Below, piece by piece: positions 24,637 to 31,590 of a DNA stretch of 64,000 nt. Position numbers and translations under genes: made by a program. The notes under the pieces were generated by a model. That model saw nothing but the letters and a program-made list of their open reading frames with translations. It searched no databases and was not told the DNA's origin. The DNA lies in NCBI GenBank assembly GCA_900757495.1, contig CAAENX010000002.1, positions 62,001 through 126,000 of the forward strand. Direction: 5' to 3'. The number at the start of each line of letters is the position of its first letter. Position 1 is the stretch's first letter. The stretch is from an uncultured Collinsella sp. GTDB taxonomy: Bacteria; Actinomycetota; Coriobacteriia; Coriobacteriales; Coriobacteriaceae.

Positions 24637-25533
24637 GTGACCGATTGGTCCCTGACCCTTTCCGCGCCGGCAAAGATCAACCTCTATCTGGGGGTTCATA
24701 CCGAGCGTGACGACCGCGGCTACCATAAGGTCGATTCCCTGATGGCAGCCGTCGGTCTTGTCGATACCGTGACGGTTACGCCGGCACAGGCGCTGACCGT
24801 CCAGACGATTCCGACATCCGACTTTCCCATGCAAAAGAATACGGCGTATCGTGCCGCGCTCGCTATGGCCGAGCATTATGGTCGTGAAGCCAACGTCTGC
24901 ATCACGATCGAGAAGTGCATCCCGTTGTGTGCCGGCCTGGGCGGTCCTTCGACGGATGCCGCGGCGGTCATTGTCGCCTTGGCGGAGCTCTGGGGCATTG
25001 ATCGCGCCGACCCCGCGCTCGACGACATTGCGCGGGGCATTGGTGCTGACGTCCCGTTCTTTTTGCACGCGAGTCCTGCGTTCTACGTAGGTGGGGGAGA
25101 CGTGCTGGCAACCGAGTACCCCGCACTATCCGCGACACCCGTCGTGCTGGTCAAGCCGCGCGAGGCAAGCGTTTCAACAATTGAAGCCTATCGACGTTTT
25201 GACGAGACCCCAGCGCCTGCGGACAAGCCCGGAGCGATCGCATCTGCCCTTCGCTCGGGAGACGCAGAGGCGGCCTACGCGCTCGTTCACAACAACCTGG
25301 GAGTCATTTCCGCGCAGATGGAGCCGCGGATTCAAACGGTGCTCGACTGGCTTCGTTCACAGGACGGTACCATTACCGCAAACGTGTGCGGTTCGGGTGC
25401 CTGCTCGTTTGCCATTTGCGATACTGCCGCCACGGCAGTCAATCTTGCGGCAGTTGCTCAACAAAACGGCTGGTGGGCTTATGCAACGGAGCTCGTTTCC
25501 GACACGGTTCGCATTGAAGCGCCAAAGAAGTAA
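24637..25533 (+). CDS. ispE: 4-diphosphocytidyl-2-C-methyl-D-erythritol kinase IspE
   Basis: A 298-residue GHMP kinase for the fourth step of the MEP isoprenoid pathway. It has the N-terminal SAPAKINLYLGV, the ATP-binding glycine-rich block CAGLGGPSTDAAAVI and C-terminal VCGSGACSFAIC. Start is GTG at 24637, two bases after the veg stop, with GAGGAGC overlapping the end of veg. ispD and ispF are 16 kb away in the same window, so most of the cytidylyl part of the pathway is encoded here. Confidence 0.95.
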   Translation: MTDWSLTLSAPAKINLYLGVHTERDDRGYHKVDSLMAAVGLVDTVTVTPAQALTVQTIPTSDFPMQKNTAYRAALAMAEHYGREANVCITIEKCIPLCAGLGGPSTDAAAVIVALAELWGIDRADPALDDIARGIGADVPFFLHASPAFYVGGGDVLATEYPALSATPVVLVKPREASVSTIEAYRRFDETPAPADKPGAIASALRSGDAEAAYALVHNNLGVISAQMEPRIQTVLDWLRSQDGTITANVCGSGACSFAICDTAATAVNLAAVAQQNGWWAYATELVSDTVRIEAPKK

Positions 25534-25582
25534 AAATTTCTCTGGCACACGGCGGAAATCTTTGTTACTATAGTCGAGCTAA

Positions 25583-25659
25583 CGGGTTGTGGCTCAGTTT
25601 GGTAGAGCACTGCGTTCGGGACGCAGGGGTCGCTGGTTCAAATCCAGTCAACCCGACCA
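25583..25659 (+). tRNA. tRNA-Pro (anticodon CGG)
   Basis: Acceptor CGGGTTG pairs with CAACCCG, CCA is encoded, the anticodon stem CTGCG/CGCAG encloses TTCGGGA giving CGG, and the T-arm is CTGG TTCAAAT CCAG. TATAGT at 25569-25574 may be its -10 box. A strong terminator follows. Confidence 0.96.
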
Positions 25660-25669
25660 GAGCATGAGG

Positions 25670-25697
25670 AGGGACCGCTTCTTGCGGTCCCTTTTTT
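25670..25697 (+). terminator. Terminator of tRNA-Pro
   Basis: AGGGACCGC and GCGGTCCCT form a 9-bp stem with a 5-base loop, followed by TTTTTT. Confidence 0.92.
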
Positions 25698-25706
25698 TAG
25701 CTATTG

Positions 25707-25735
25707 TTGTGATACCGCGGCACCCGCGGTATACT
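25707..25735 (+). promoter_or_regulatory. tatA promoter with palindromic operator candidate
   Basis: TTGTGA (25707-25712) and TATACT (25730-25735) are 17 bp apart. The spacer holds a perfect inverted repeat, ATACCGCGG-CAC-CCGCGGTAT (25712-25732). A protein bound there would block RNA polymerase. Confidence 0.5.
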
Positions 25736-25771
25736 CATTCGAGCTTGTCTCGCTGTATTGTGGAGGTCTAC

Positions 25772-26047
25772 ATGTTTGGACTGAGGGCTCCTGAGCTCAT
25801 CATTATTCTCGTTGTTGTCCTGATTATCTTCGGGCCTAAGAACCTGCCGAAGCTCGGCAAGTCCCTCGGCTCTACCGTCAAGAATATCCGCGAGGGTATG
25901 GAGGGCGACGATAAGGGCGAAACCAAGCAGGCCGAGGACGTTGTGGTCGAGGAGTCCAAGGAGGACAAGGAGATCGCAGAGCTCGAGGCCAAGCTCGCTG
26001 CTGCCAAGCAAAAGAAGGCAGAGGACAGCGACGCGGACGCAGAGTAG
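25772..26047 (+). CDS. tatA: Twin-arginine translocase subunit TatA/TatE
   Basis: A 91-residue protein with the TatA plan: a short N-terminus (MFGLRAPELI), one membrane helix (IILVVVLIIF), the hinge FGPKNLPKLGKSLGS, an amphipathic helix and an acidic/basic charged tail with Lys/Glu-rich coiled-coil character. It forms the pore-like part of the Tat system, which exports folded proteins with SRRxFLK-type signals. RBS is TGGAGG. tatC is not in this window. It has its own promoter and terminator, so it is a monocistronic gene. Confidence 0.93.
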   Translation: MFGLRAPELIIILVVVLIIFGPKNLPKLGKSLGSTVKNIREGMEGDDKGETKQAEDVVVEESKEDKEIAELEAKLAAAKQKKAEDSDADAE

Positions 26048-26072
26048 TCCCATCCCTTTGGGGTGAGCACCT

Positions 26073-26106
26073 GACCGGCTTGCCCGCAGGCTAGCCGGTC
26101 TTTTTC
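26073..26106 (+). terminator. Terminator of tatA
   Basis: GACCGGCT (26073-26080) pairs with AGCCGGTC (26093-26100), with inner GC pairing, then TTTTT. Confidence 0.9.
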
Positions 26107-26153
26107 GTTTTGTTGACAGTTGATCGTTACATCATAGTTGGGGAGATATCCGT

Positions 26154-26624
26154 ATGGACGCAAGCCAGATCGTACTGACCGCTGAGGGCCGCCAGAAGCT
26201 CGTCGAGGAGCTCGCTTGGCGTGAGGGCGATTACGCCAAGGAGATCGTCGAGGACATCAAGGAAGCCCGCGCGTTCGGCGACCTTTCGGAGAACTCCGAG
26301 TACGACGCCGCCAAGGACAAGCAGGCCCAGAATGCTGCTCGCATTGCCGAGATTCAGGCCATCCTCGCCAACGCTCAGGTTGCTGCCACCACGGGCGATC
26401 TGACCGTCTCCATCGGTTCCACCGTTTCTCTGATCGACCCCAACGGTGAGGTCATGGAAGTCACGCTCGTCGGTACCACCGAGACCAACTCGCTCGAGCA
26501 CAAGATCTCCAACGAGTCTCCGGTCGGCCATGCCATCATCGGTCACGGCGAGGGCGACTCCGTCGAGGTCGTTACGCCTTCGGGCAAGACCCGCGTCTAC
26601 ACCATCGCAAAGATTGCACGCTAG
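26154..26624 (+). CDS. greA: Transcription elongation factor GreA
   Basis: A 156-residue transcript-cleavage factor that rescues backtracked RNA polymerase. The N-terminal coiled coil carries the tip residues in ARAFGDLSENSEYDAAKDKQ (the acidic D and E that enter the catalytic channel). The C-terminal FKBP-like domain has the conserved NESPVGHAIIGHGEGD. Upstream, TTGACA at 26113 is a good -35 box but the -10 box is weak. RBS is GGGGAGA. A short terminator separates it from lysS. Confidence 0.96.
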   Translation: MDASQIVLTAEGRQKLVEELAWREGDYAKEIVEDIKEARAFGDLSENSEYDAAKDKQAQNAARIAEIQAILANAQVAATTGDLTVSIGSTVSLIDPNGEVMEVTLVGTTETNSLEHKISNESPVGHAIIGHGEGDSVEVVTPSGKTRVYTIAKIAR

Positions 26625-26652
26625 ACCACGGTCCCGCGTAAAGGTATGTTTT

Positions 26653-26688
26653 CGCTCCCTGGGACCGAATCCTGGGGAGCGTTTTAAT
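26653..26688 (+). terminator. Hairpin terminator between greA and lysS
   Basis: CGCTCCC (26653-26659) pairs with GGGAGCG (26675-26681), followed by TTTTAATTT. The T-run ends about ten bases before the lysS RBS, so partial read-through is possible. Confidence 0.7.
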
Positions 26689-26702
26689 TTGAGGAGCTAA
26701 CT

Positions 26703-28667
26703 ATGGCAGAGAACCAGAACGCCGCCGAGCAGGCATCGACGCTCAACGACGAGCGCGCCACGCGCCTGGCCAAGCGCGCCGCCCTGTTCGAGGCGGGCCA
26801 GAACCCCTATCCCGAGCACTTCGAGATTGAGGACTACGTCGTCGACATCGAGACTAAGTACGCCGAGCTCACCGATGGCGAGGACACCGAGGACGTCGTG
26901 AAGATCGGCGGCCGTGTGGTCGCCAAGCGCGGTCAGGGCAAGATCATGTTCATCGTTGTGCGCGACGCGACCGGCGAGATCCAGCTGTTCTGCCGCATCA
27001 ACGATATGGACGAGGCCGCCTGGAATACGCTCAAGGCCCTCGACCTGGGCGATATCCTGGGCGTGACCGGCGTAGTCGTGCGCACCAAGCGTGGCCAGCT
27101 TTCCGTTGCCCCCAAGAGCGCGACGCTGCTGTCCAAGGCCGTTCGCCCGCTGCCCGAGAAGTTCCACGGTCTCTCCGACAAGGAGACCCGCTATCGTCAG
27201 CGTTATGTCGACCTGATCGCCAACGACGACGTTCGCGAGACCTTCCGCAAGCGCTCGCAGATCCTCTCCACGTTCCGCCGCTTTATGGAGTCCGATGGCT
27301 ACATGGAGGTCGAGACTCCTATCCTGCAGACCATCCAGGGCGGAGCTACTGCCAAGCCGTTCATCACGCACTTCAACGCGCTCGATCAGGAGTGCTACCT
27401 GCGTATCGCCACCGAGCTGCACCTCAAGCGCTGCATCGTCGGCGGCTTTGAGCGCGTTTTCGAGATCGGCCGCATCTTCCGCAACGAGGGTATGGACCTT
27501 ACCCATAACCCCGAGTTCACCACGATGGAGGCTTACCGCGCCTTCTCCGATCTCGAGGGCATGAAGGCGCTCGCCCAGGGTGTCATTAAGGCCGCTAACA
27601 AGGCTATCGGCAATCCCGAGGTTATTGAGTACCAGGGCCAGACCATCGACCTTTCTGGTGAGTGGGCAAGCCGTTCCATGACCGATATCGTTTCTGACGT
27701 GATTGGTAAGCAGGTCACCATCGACACGCCGGTTGAGGAGCTTGCTGCCGCCGCACGCGAGAAGGGCCTGGAGATCAAGCCCGAGTGGACCGCCGGCAAG
27801 ATCATCGCCGAGATCTATGACGAGCTGGGCGAGGACACCATCGTCAACCCCACCTTCGTGTGCGATTACCCCATCGAGGTTAGCCCGCTTGCCAAGCGCT
27901 TTGAGGATGATCCGCGCCTGACCCACCGCTTTGAGCTGGTCATCGCTGGTCACGAGTACGCCAACGCGTTCTCCGAGCTCAACGACCCGGTCGACCAGGC
28001 CGAGCGCTTCGCTGCCCAGATGGCCGAGAAGGCCGGCGGCGACGATGAGGCCATGGAGTACGACGAGGATTACGTGCGTGCCCTCGAGTACGGTATGCCT
28101 CCCGCGGGTGGCATTGGCATCGGTATCGACCGCGTGGTCATGCTGCTCACCAACCAGGCTTCCATCCGCGACGTGCTGCTGTTCCCGCACATGAAGCCCG
28201 AGAAGGGTTTCCAGTCCGGTGCCGCTGCTGCCAAGGCCGCCGAGGCCGGCAACGCCGCGAGCCCCTTCGTCAAGCCGCTTAAGCCCACGGTTGATTATTC
28301 CAAGATTGCCGTTGAGCCGCTGTTTGAGGAGTTCGTCGACTTTGATACCTTCTCCAAGAGCGACTTCCGCGCCGTGAAGGTCAAGGCATGCGAGGCCGTC
28401 AAGAAGTCCAAGAAGCTGCTGAACTTTACGCTCGATGACGGCACCGGCACCGACCGCACCATCCTCTCCGGCATTCACGATTATTACGAGCCCGAGGACC
28501 TGGTCGGCAAGACCCTGCTCGCCATCACCAACCTGCCTCCGCGCAAGATGATGGGCATCCCAAGCTGTGGCATGCTCATCAGCGCCATCCACGAGGAGGA
28601 GGGCGAGGAGCGCCTCAACCTGATTCAGCTCGACGCTTCCATCCCTGCCGGCGCGAAGATGTACTAA
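26703..28667 (+). CDS. lysS: Lysyl-tRNA synthetase (class II) with C-terminal tRNA-binding domain
   Basis: A 654-residue LysRS, about 150 residues longer than the usual 490-505. Residues 1-500 are a normal class II LysRS: the anticodon-binding OB-fold (VKIGGRVVAKRGQGKIMF), motif 2 region (FEIGRIFRNEGMDLTHNPEF) and motif 3 (GIGIGIDRVVML). A linker rich in Ala follows (about 505-525). Residues about 545-654 then form a Trbp111/EMAPII-like OB-fold, recognisable by VDFDTFSKSDFRAVKVKACE, then KLLNFTLDDG, LVGKTLLAITNLPPRKMMGI and SCGMLISA. This domain is normally found at the end of MetRS and increases tRNA affinity. RBS is GAGGAG. Confidence 0.95.
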   Translation: MAENQNAAEQASTLNDERATRLAKRAALFEAGQNPYPEHFEIEDYVVDIETKYAELTDGEDTEDVVKIGGRVVAKRGQGKIMFIVVRDATGEIQLFCRINDMDEAAWNTLKALDLGDILGVTGVVVRTKRGQLSVAPKSATLLSKAVRPLPEKFHGLSDKETRYRQRYVDLIANDDVRETFRKRSQILSTFRRFMESDGYMEVETPILQTIQGGATAKPFITHFNALDQECYLRIATELHLKRCIVGGFERVFEIGRIFRNEGMDLTHNPEFTTMEAYRAFSDLEGMKALAQGVIKAANKAIGNPEVIEYQGQTIDLSGEWASRSMTDIVSDVIGKQVTIDTPVEELAAAAREKGLEIKPEWTAGKIIAEIYDELGEDTIVNPTFVCDYPIEVSPLAKRFEDDPRLTHRFELVIAGHEYANAFSELNDPVDQAERFAAQMAEKAGGDDEAMEYDEDYVRALEYGMPPAGGIGIGIDRVVMLLTNQASIRDVLLFPHMKPEKGFQSGAAAAKAAEAGNAASPFVKPLKPTVDYSKIAVEPLFEEFVDFDTFSKSDFRAVKVKACEAVKKSKKLLNFTLDDGTGTDRTILSGIHDYYEPEDLVGKTLLAITNLPPRKMMGIPSCGMLISAIHEEEGEERLNLIQLDASIPAGAKMY

Positions 28668-28670
28668 CTA

Positions 28671-28697
28671 GTTACGCGGTTCTACGAACCGCGTAAC
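28671..28697 (+). repeat. Perfect hairpin after lysS
   Basis: GTTACGCGGTTC (28671-28682) and GAACCGCGTAAC (28686-28697) form a 12-bp stem with a 3-base loop and no T-run. It precedes a regular terminator and may protect the 3' end of the mRNA. Confidence 0.75.
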
Positions 28698-28740
28698 GGC
28701 TCGACGCTGCGCGCCGCCCAGAACGACAATTTGTCATTCA

Positions 28741-28785
28741 AAAGGCAAGGCATGACCAGAAGGTCAATGCCTTGCCTTTTTCATG
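28741..28785 (+). terminator. Terminator of lysS
   Basis: AAAGGCAAGGCAT (28741-28753) pairs with ATGCCTTGCCTTT, with an inner GACC/GGTC helix, followed by TTTTTC. Confidence 0.9.
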
Positions 28786-28849
28786 CCAACTTGTTCGCCC
28801 TGGACGTCGCTCGCTGTCCGTCCTCTACCTGCGGCGTTGCCCTGGTTGT

Positions 28850-28893
28850 CACTTAGGGACGTTCCTCTTGTGCCGGCACTTGGGGACGGTCCT
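28850..28893. repeat. Two 17-bp direct repeats
   Basis: CACTTAGGGACGTTCCT (28850-28866) and CACTTGGGGACGGTCCT (28877-28893) differ at two positions. They lie in the 350-bp gap between lysS and the exporter gene, where no gene is seen. A similar GGGGACGTCCC core occurs in the hairpin at 30593. Confidence 0.6.
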
Positions 28894-29019
28894 AGCCGCC
28901 TGGGGTCTACCGGCGCATTGGGGGTTTACGCCTTCCATGCATGACAGTCGTCTCTTTTATTTTTCCTTTAGCCGTCGCTGCCTAGGATGGGGGTTAGTCG
29001 GTAGGAAGGGAGCGTCTAT

Positions 29020-30588
29020 ATGAACGACGCGAGCGATCGTGCAATCGAAGAGGACATGCTCGATCAGTTCAATTACTTTGACGATGAGGACGAGGAGCTG
29101 ATCGATCGTCGCGAGCCGGCGTCGCTCGATGCTTTCGACCTTGTTGATGAAGGGCCCGACGAGGACGAGGTTGAATCGACGGAACCCCCACAGCCTTCGC
29201 GCCATGATTCGTTGCTCTCAAGAGTCCCTCTGCACCACGGTGTTCGTGCCGGCGCCCTCCATATGAAAACCGACTGGTGCCAGATCGTGACGGCAGGCGA
29301 TGAGCTTGCCGTCGATGCGCCGCTCACCGATAAGTCATCCATCATCTGCCGCACCGGCATGCTTATGCTGGCAAGCGGAACAGGTGCCTGGCGTGTGCGC
29401 GATACCATGAATCGTGTAGCCGCTGTACTCGGCGTCACGATTCACGTCGACCTGAGTCTCCTATCGTTTGAGTGCACCTGCATCGAAGATGGTCACTGCT
29501 TTAACGAGGTCGTCAGCCTACCCACAACGGGGGTCAATACTCATCGCATTTGGATGATGGAGAGCTTCTTAAAGGAAATCGAGATTTACGGGCGCCGGTT
29601 TACCGTGCACGAGTACCACGAGATGCTCAAGACCGTTGAAAGCTCAAAGCCCGATTACTCTCCCTGGCAACAGGGCCTTGCGGCAGCCTGTGCTTGCAGC
29701 GCCTTCGTCTTTTTGCTCGGCGGCGGCCCTATCGAGATGGCCTGTGCATTTGTGGGCGCTGGTGTCGGCAACTTTGCGCGCTCCCATATTCTCAAGCAGG
29801 GCCTTGGCCAGTTTAGCGCGCTGACGATCGGCGTTGCACTCGCTTGCGTCTCGTATCTGCTGGCATTGCTTGGCCTTGGCCAGGTCATACCGGGGGCAAT
29901 GTCGCACCAAGAAGGCTATATCGGCGCCATGCTCTTTGTGATCCCCGGCTTTCCTCTCATTACGGCAGGCCTCGACATCGCTAAGCTCGACATGCGAAGC
30001 GGCATTGAGCGTCTTTCGTATGCTGTGTCGATTATTGTGATGGCGACCCTCGTAGGCTGGATGGTTGCCGAGTGTGTGGGGCTGGCACCGGATGACTTCG
30101 CCCCGCTCGGTCTCTCACCGTTGGCTCTTACGCTCTTGCGCGTGCTGATGAGCTTTATCGGCGTATTTGGCTTCTCGGTTATGTTCAACAGTCCGGTAAA
30201 GATGGCAGCGGCGGCAGGGCTCATCGGCGCCGTGTCTAATACCTTGCGCCTTACGCTCGTCGATGCGCCGACGCTGTTTCCCTTCCTGGGCCTGAGCGTG
30301 GGTATGCCTCCCGAGGCAGCGGCGTTTATCGGCGCGCTGGTATCGGGACTGCTCGCGAGCTTAGCCGAAATCAAGCTCACCTACCCGCGCATCGCCCTCA
30401 CGGTGCCATCGATTGTCATTATGGTGCCGGGCTTGTATTTGTATCGCTCGATGTATTACATGTGCACCTTCGACACGGTCAATATGCTCGGCTGGTTTGT
30501 GCGTGCAGTGCTCATCGTGGCGTTTCTGCCCGTTGGCCTGGGTGTGGCGCGTACGCTCACCGACCCTCGCTGGCGACACACCAGCTAA
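29020..30588 (+). CDS. Threonine/serine exporter family membrane protein (ThrE type)
   Basis: A 522-residue protein combining both halves of the ThrE family. There is an acidic N-terminal cytoplasmic tail (residues 1-60, many Asp/Glu), then the DUF1212/ThrE domain with a soluble segment and about five membrane helices (from residue 215), then the DUF3815/ThrE_2 half with five more helices. Family members export threonine and serine by proton antiport in Corynebacterium; the substrate here is unproven. In many Firmicutes the two halves are separate genes. RBS is GGAAGGGAG. The gene is monocistronic, with a terminator at 30715. Confidence 0.85.
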   Translation: MNDASDRAIEEDMLDQFNYFDDEDEELIDRREPASLDAFDLVDEGPDEDEVESTEPPQPSRHDSLLSRVPLHHGVRAGALHMKTDWCQIVTAGDELAVDAPLTDKSSIICRTGMLMLASGTGAWRVRDTMNRVAAVLGVTIHVDLSLLSFECTCIEDGHCFNEVVSLPTTGVNTHRIWMMESFLKEIEIYGRRFTVHEYHEMLKTVESSKPDYSPWQQGLAAACACSAFVFLLGGGPIEMACAFVGAGVGNFARSHILKQGLGQFSALTIGVALACVSYLLALLGLGQVIPGAMSHQEGYIGAMLFVIPGFPLITAGLDIAKLDMRSGIERLSYAVSIIVMATLVGWMVAECVGLAPDDFAPLGLSPLALTLLRVLMSFIGVFGFSVMFNSPVKMAAAAGLIGAVSNTLRLTLVDAPTLFPFLGLSVGMPPEAAAFIGALVSGLLASLAEIKLTYPRIALTVPSIVIMVPGLYLYRSMYYMCTFDTVNMLGWFVRAVLIVAFLPVGLGVARTLTDPRWRHTS

Positions 30589-30592
30589 TTTG

Positions 30593-30613
30593 CCGTTGGG
30601 GACGTCCCAACGG
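30593..30613. repeat. Short palindrome after the exporter gene
   Basis: CCGTTGGG and CCCAACGG form an 8-bp stem around GACGT. No T-run follows. Confidence 0.6.
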
Positions 30614-30714
30614 ATCAACTGCGCCTCACATCTCCATAAACTCAACGCTTACGAAGCGCGCGCCGTTCGTGTTAGGGTAGTTTCACCACATAAGTAGTCG
30701 CAGACGCACGTACC

Positions 30715-30766
30715 ACGGGCGGGCGAGATGAAGTCCCAACAGCTCCATCTCGCTCGCCCGTTTTTG
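30715..30766 (+). terminator. Terminator downstream of the exporter gene
   Basis: ACGGGCGGGCGAGATG (30715-30730) pairs with CATCTCGCTCGCCCGT (30746-30761) with one mismatch, followed by TTTTG. Confidence 0.85.
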
Positions 30767-30800
30767 TTGCGTGGTGCCGCGGCACAACACAGAGAGGACC

Positions 30801-31403
30801 ATGCCCTTTATGCCTATCAACAAACGAGAGAGCCTGCTGTTCACCTTTATCATGTGCTTTTGCATGGTGCTCTGGATGAGCATCTACAACGTTGCCCTGC
30901 AGCATGGGGTCATCAACGGCGAGGTTGTTGCCGCCGCGTGGCTCGGCTTCCCCGTTGCCTACATTTTTGCCATGTGCTGCGACTGGTTTGTTGCCAGCCC
31001 CCTTGCCAAGGGTTTCGCCTTTAAGTTCCTGGTCACGCCGGGCAAGAGCTCGCCGCTTGCCATGACGCTCGCCGTCAGCTCCTGCATGGTCGTTCCCATG
31101 GTCATCATCATGTCGCTCTACGGCGCGTGCGAAGGCCTGTTCCATATGCCCGGCGGCCCGCTTGCCAATTTGCAGACGCTGCCGATGATGTGGCTCGTCA
31201 ACATTCCGCGCAACTTTATCATGGCCCTGCCCTGGAACCTGCTGGTGGCTGGTCCGGTTGCTCGCTTTGTCTTCCGCCGCGCCTTCCCCATGGGAACCGT
31301 CTTTGAAGAGCAGCATATGGAGCTCGTGCGTATGCCTGGCGCTCCCGTTGCCGATGCCGTCAATGACGTTGCCGAGGACATGGGTGCCGAGCCCGCCTGC
31401 TAG
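30801..31403 (+). CDS. DUF2798 membrane protein
   Basis: A 200-residue protein with four predicted membrane helices arranged as two repeats of the DUF2798 unit. Each repeat has a pattern of F/M-rich first helix (TFIMCFCMVLWMSIYN; SCMVVPMVIIMSLYG) and a second with W/R at its end (AAWLGFPVAYIFAMCCDWF; PRNFIMALPWNLLVAGPVAR). Function of the family is unknown. The ATG at 30801 with AGAGAGGA upstream is chosen over a GTG ten codons earlier, which lies in the terminator tail of the preceding unit. The C-terminal 25 residues are acidic. Confidence 0.8.
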   Translation: MPFMPINKRESLLFTFIMCFCMVLWMSIYNVALQHGVINGEVVAAAWLGFPVAYIFAMCCDWFVASPLAKGFAFKFLVTPGKSSPLAMTLAVSSCMVVPMVIIMSLYGACEGLFHMPGGPLANLQTLPMMWLVNIPRNFIMALPWNLLVAGPVARFVFRRAFPMGTVFEEQHMELVRMPGAPVADAVNDVAEDMGAEPAC

Positions 31404-31502
31404 ACAACAGCCTCTAACCTAGAGCGCCCGCCGCACCCGGCGATTCCTTTTTTGTAGACGTTGTCGTATGGCTGCATGCGGAAAAGGCCCCAACGGTTAA
31501 CA

Positions 31503-31556
31503 TATACTCCATATGGGTAAAGAGACCAAAGCGCTGCCGCGGGGCGGCGCTTTGCG
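31503..31556 (+). promoter_or_regulatory. clpC leader: -10 box and stable hairpin
   Basis: TATACT at 31503-31508 resembles a -10 box, without a clear -35. It is followed by a 12-bp hairpin, CAAAGCGCTGCC (31527-31538) with GGCGGCGCTTTG (31543-31554), loop GCGG. It ends 36 bp before the clpC start and lacks a T-run. No CtsR or HspR site was recognised. Confidence 0.45.
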
Positions 31557-31590
31557 TTTGAAAAAACTAGCTCGTCTAAGAGGAACTAGC

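Noticed and set aside
25589..25771. Longer tatA start running through tRNA-Pro
   Set aside because: The extension translates the tRNA and its terminator; ATG at 25772 has a proper RBS and gives the standard TatA N-terminus.
26625..26702. T-box leaders before lysS, cysS, asnS or the TrpX-type operon
   Set aside because: No AGGGTGG-type T-box sequence was found in any of these upstream regions.
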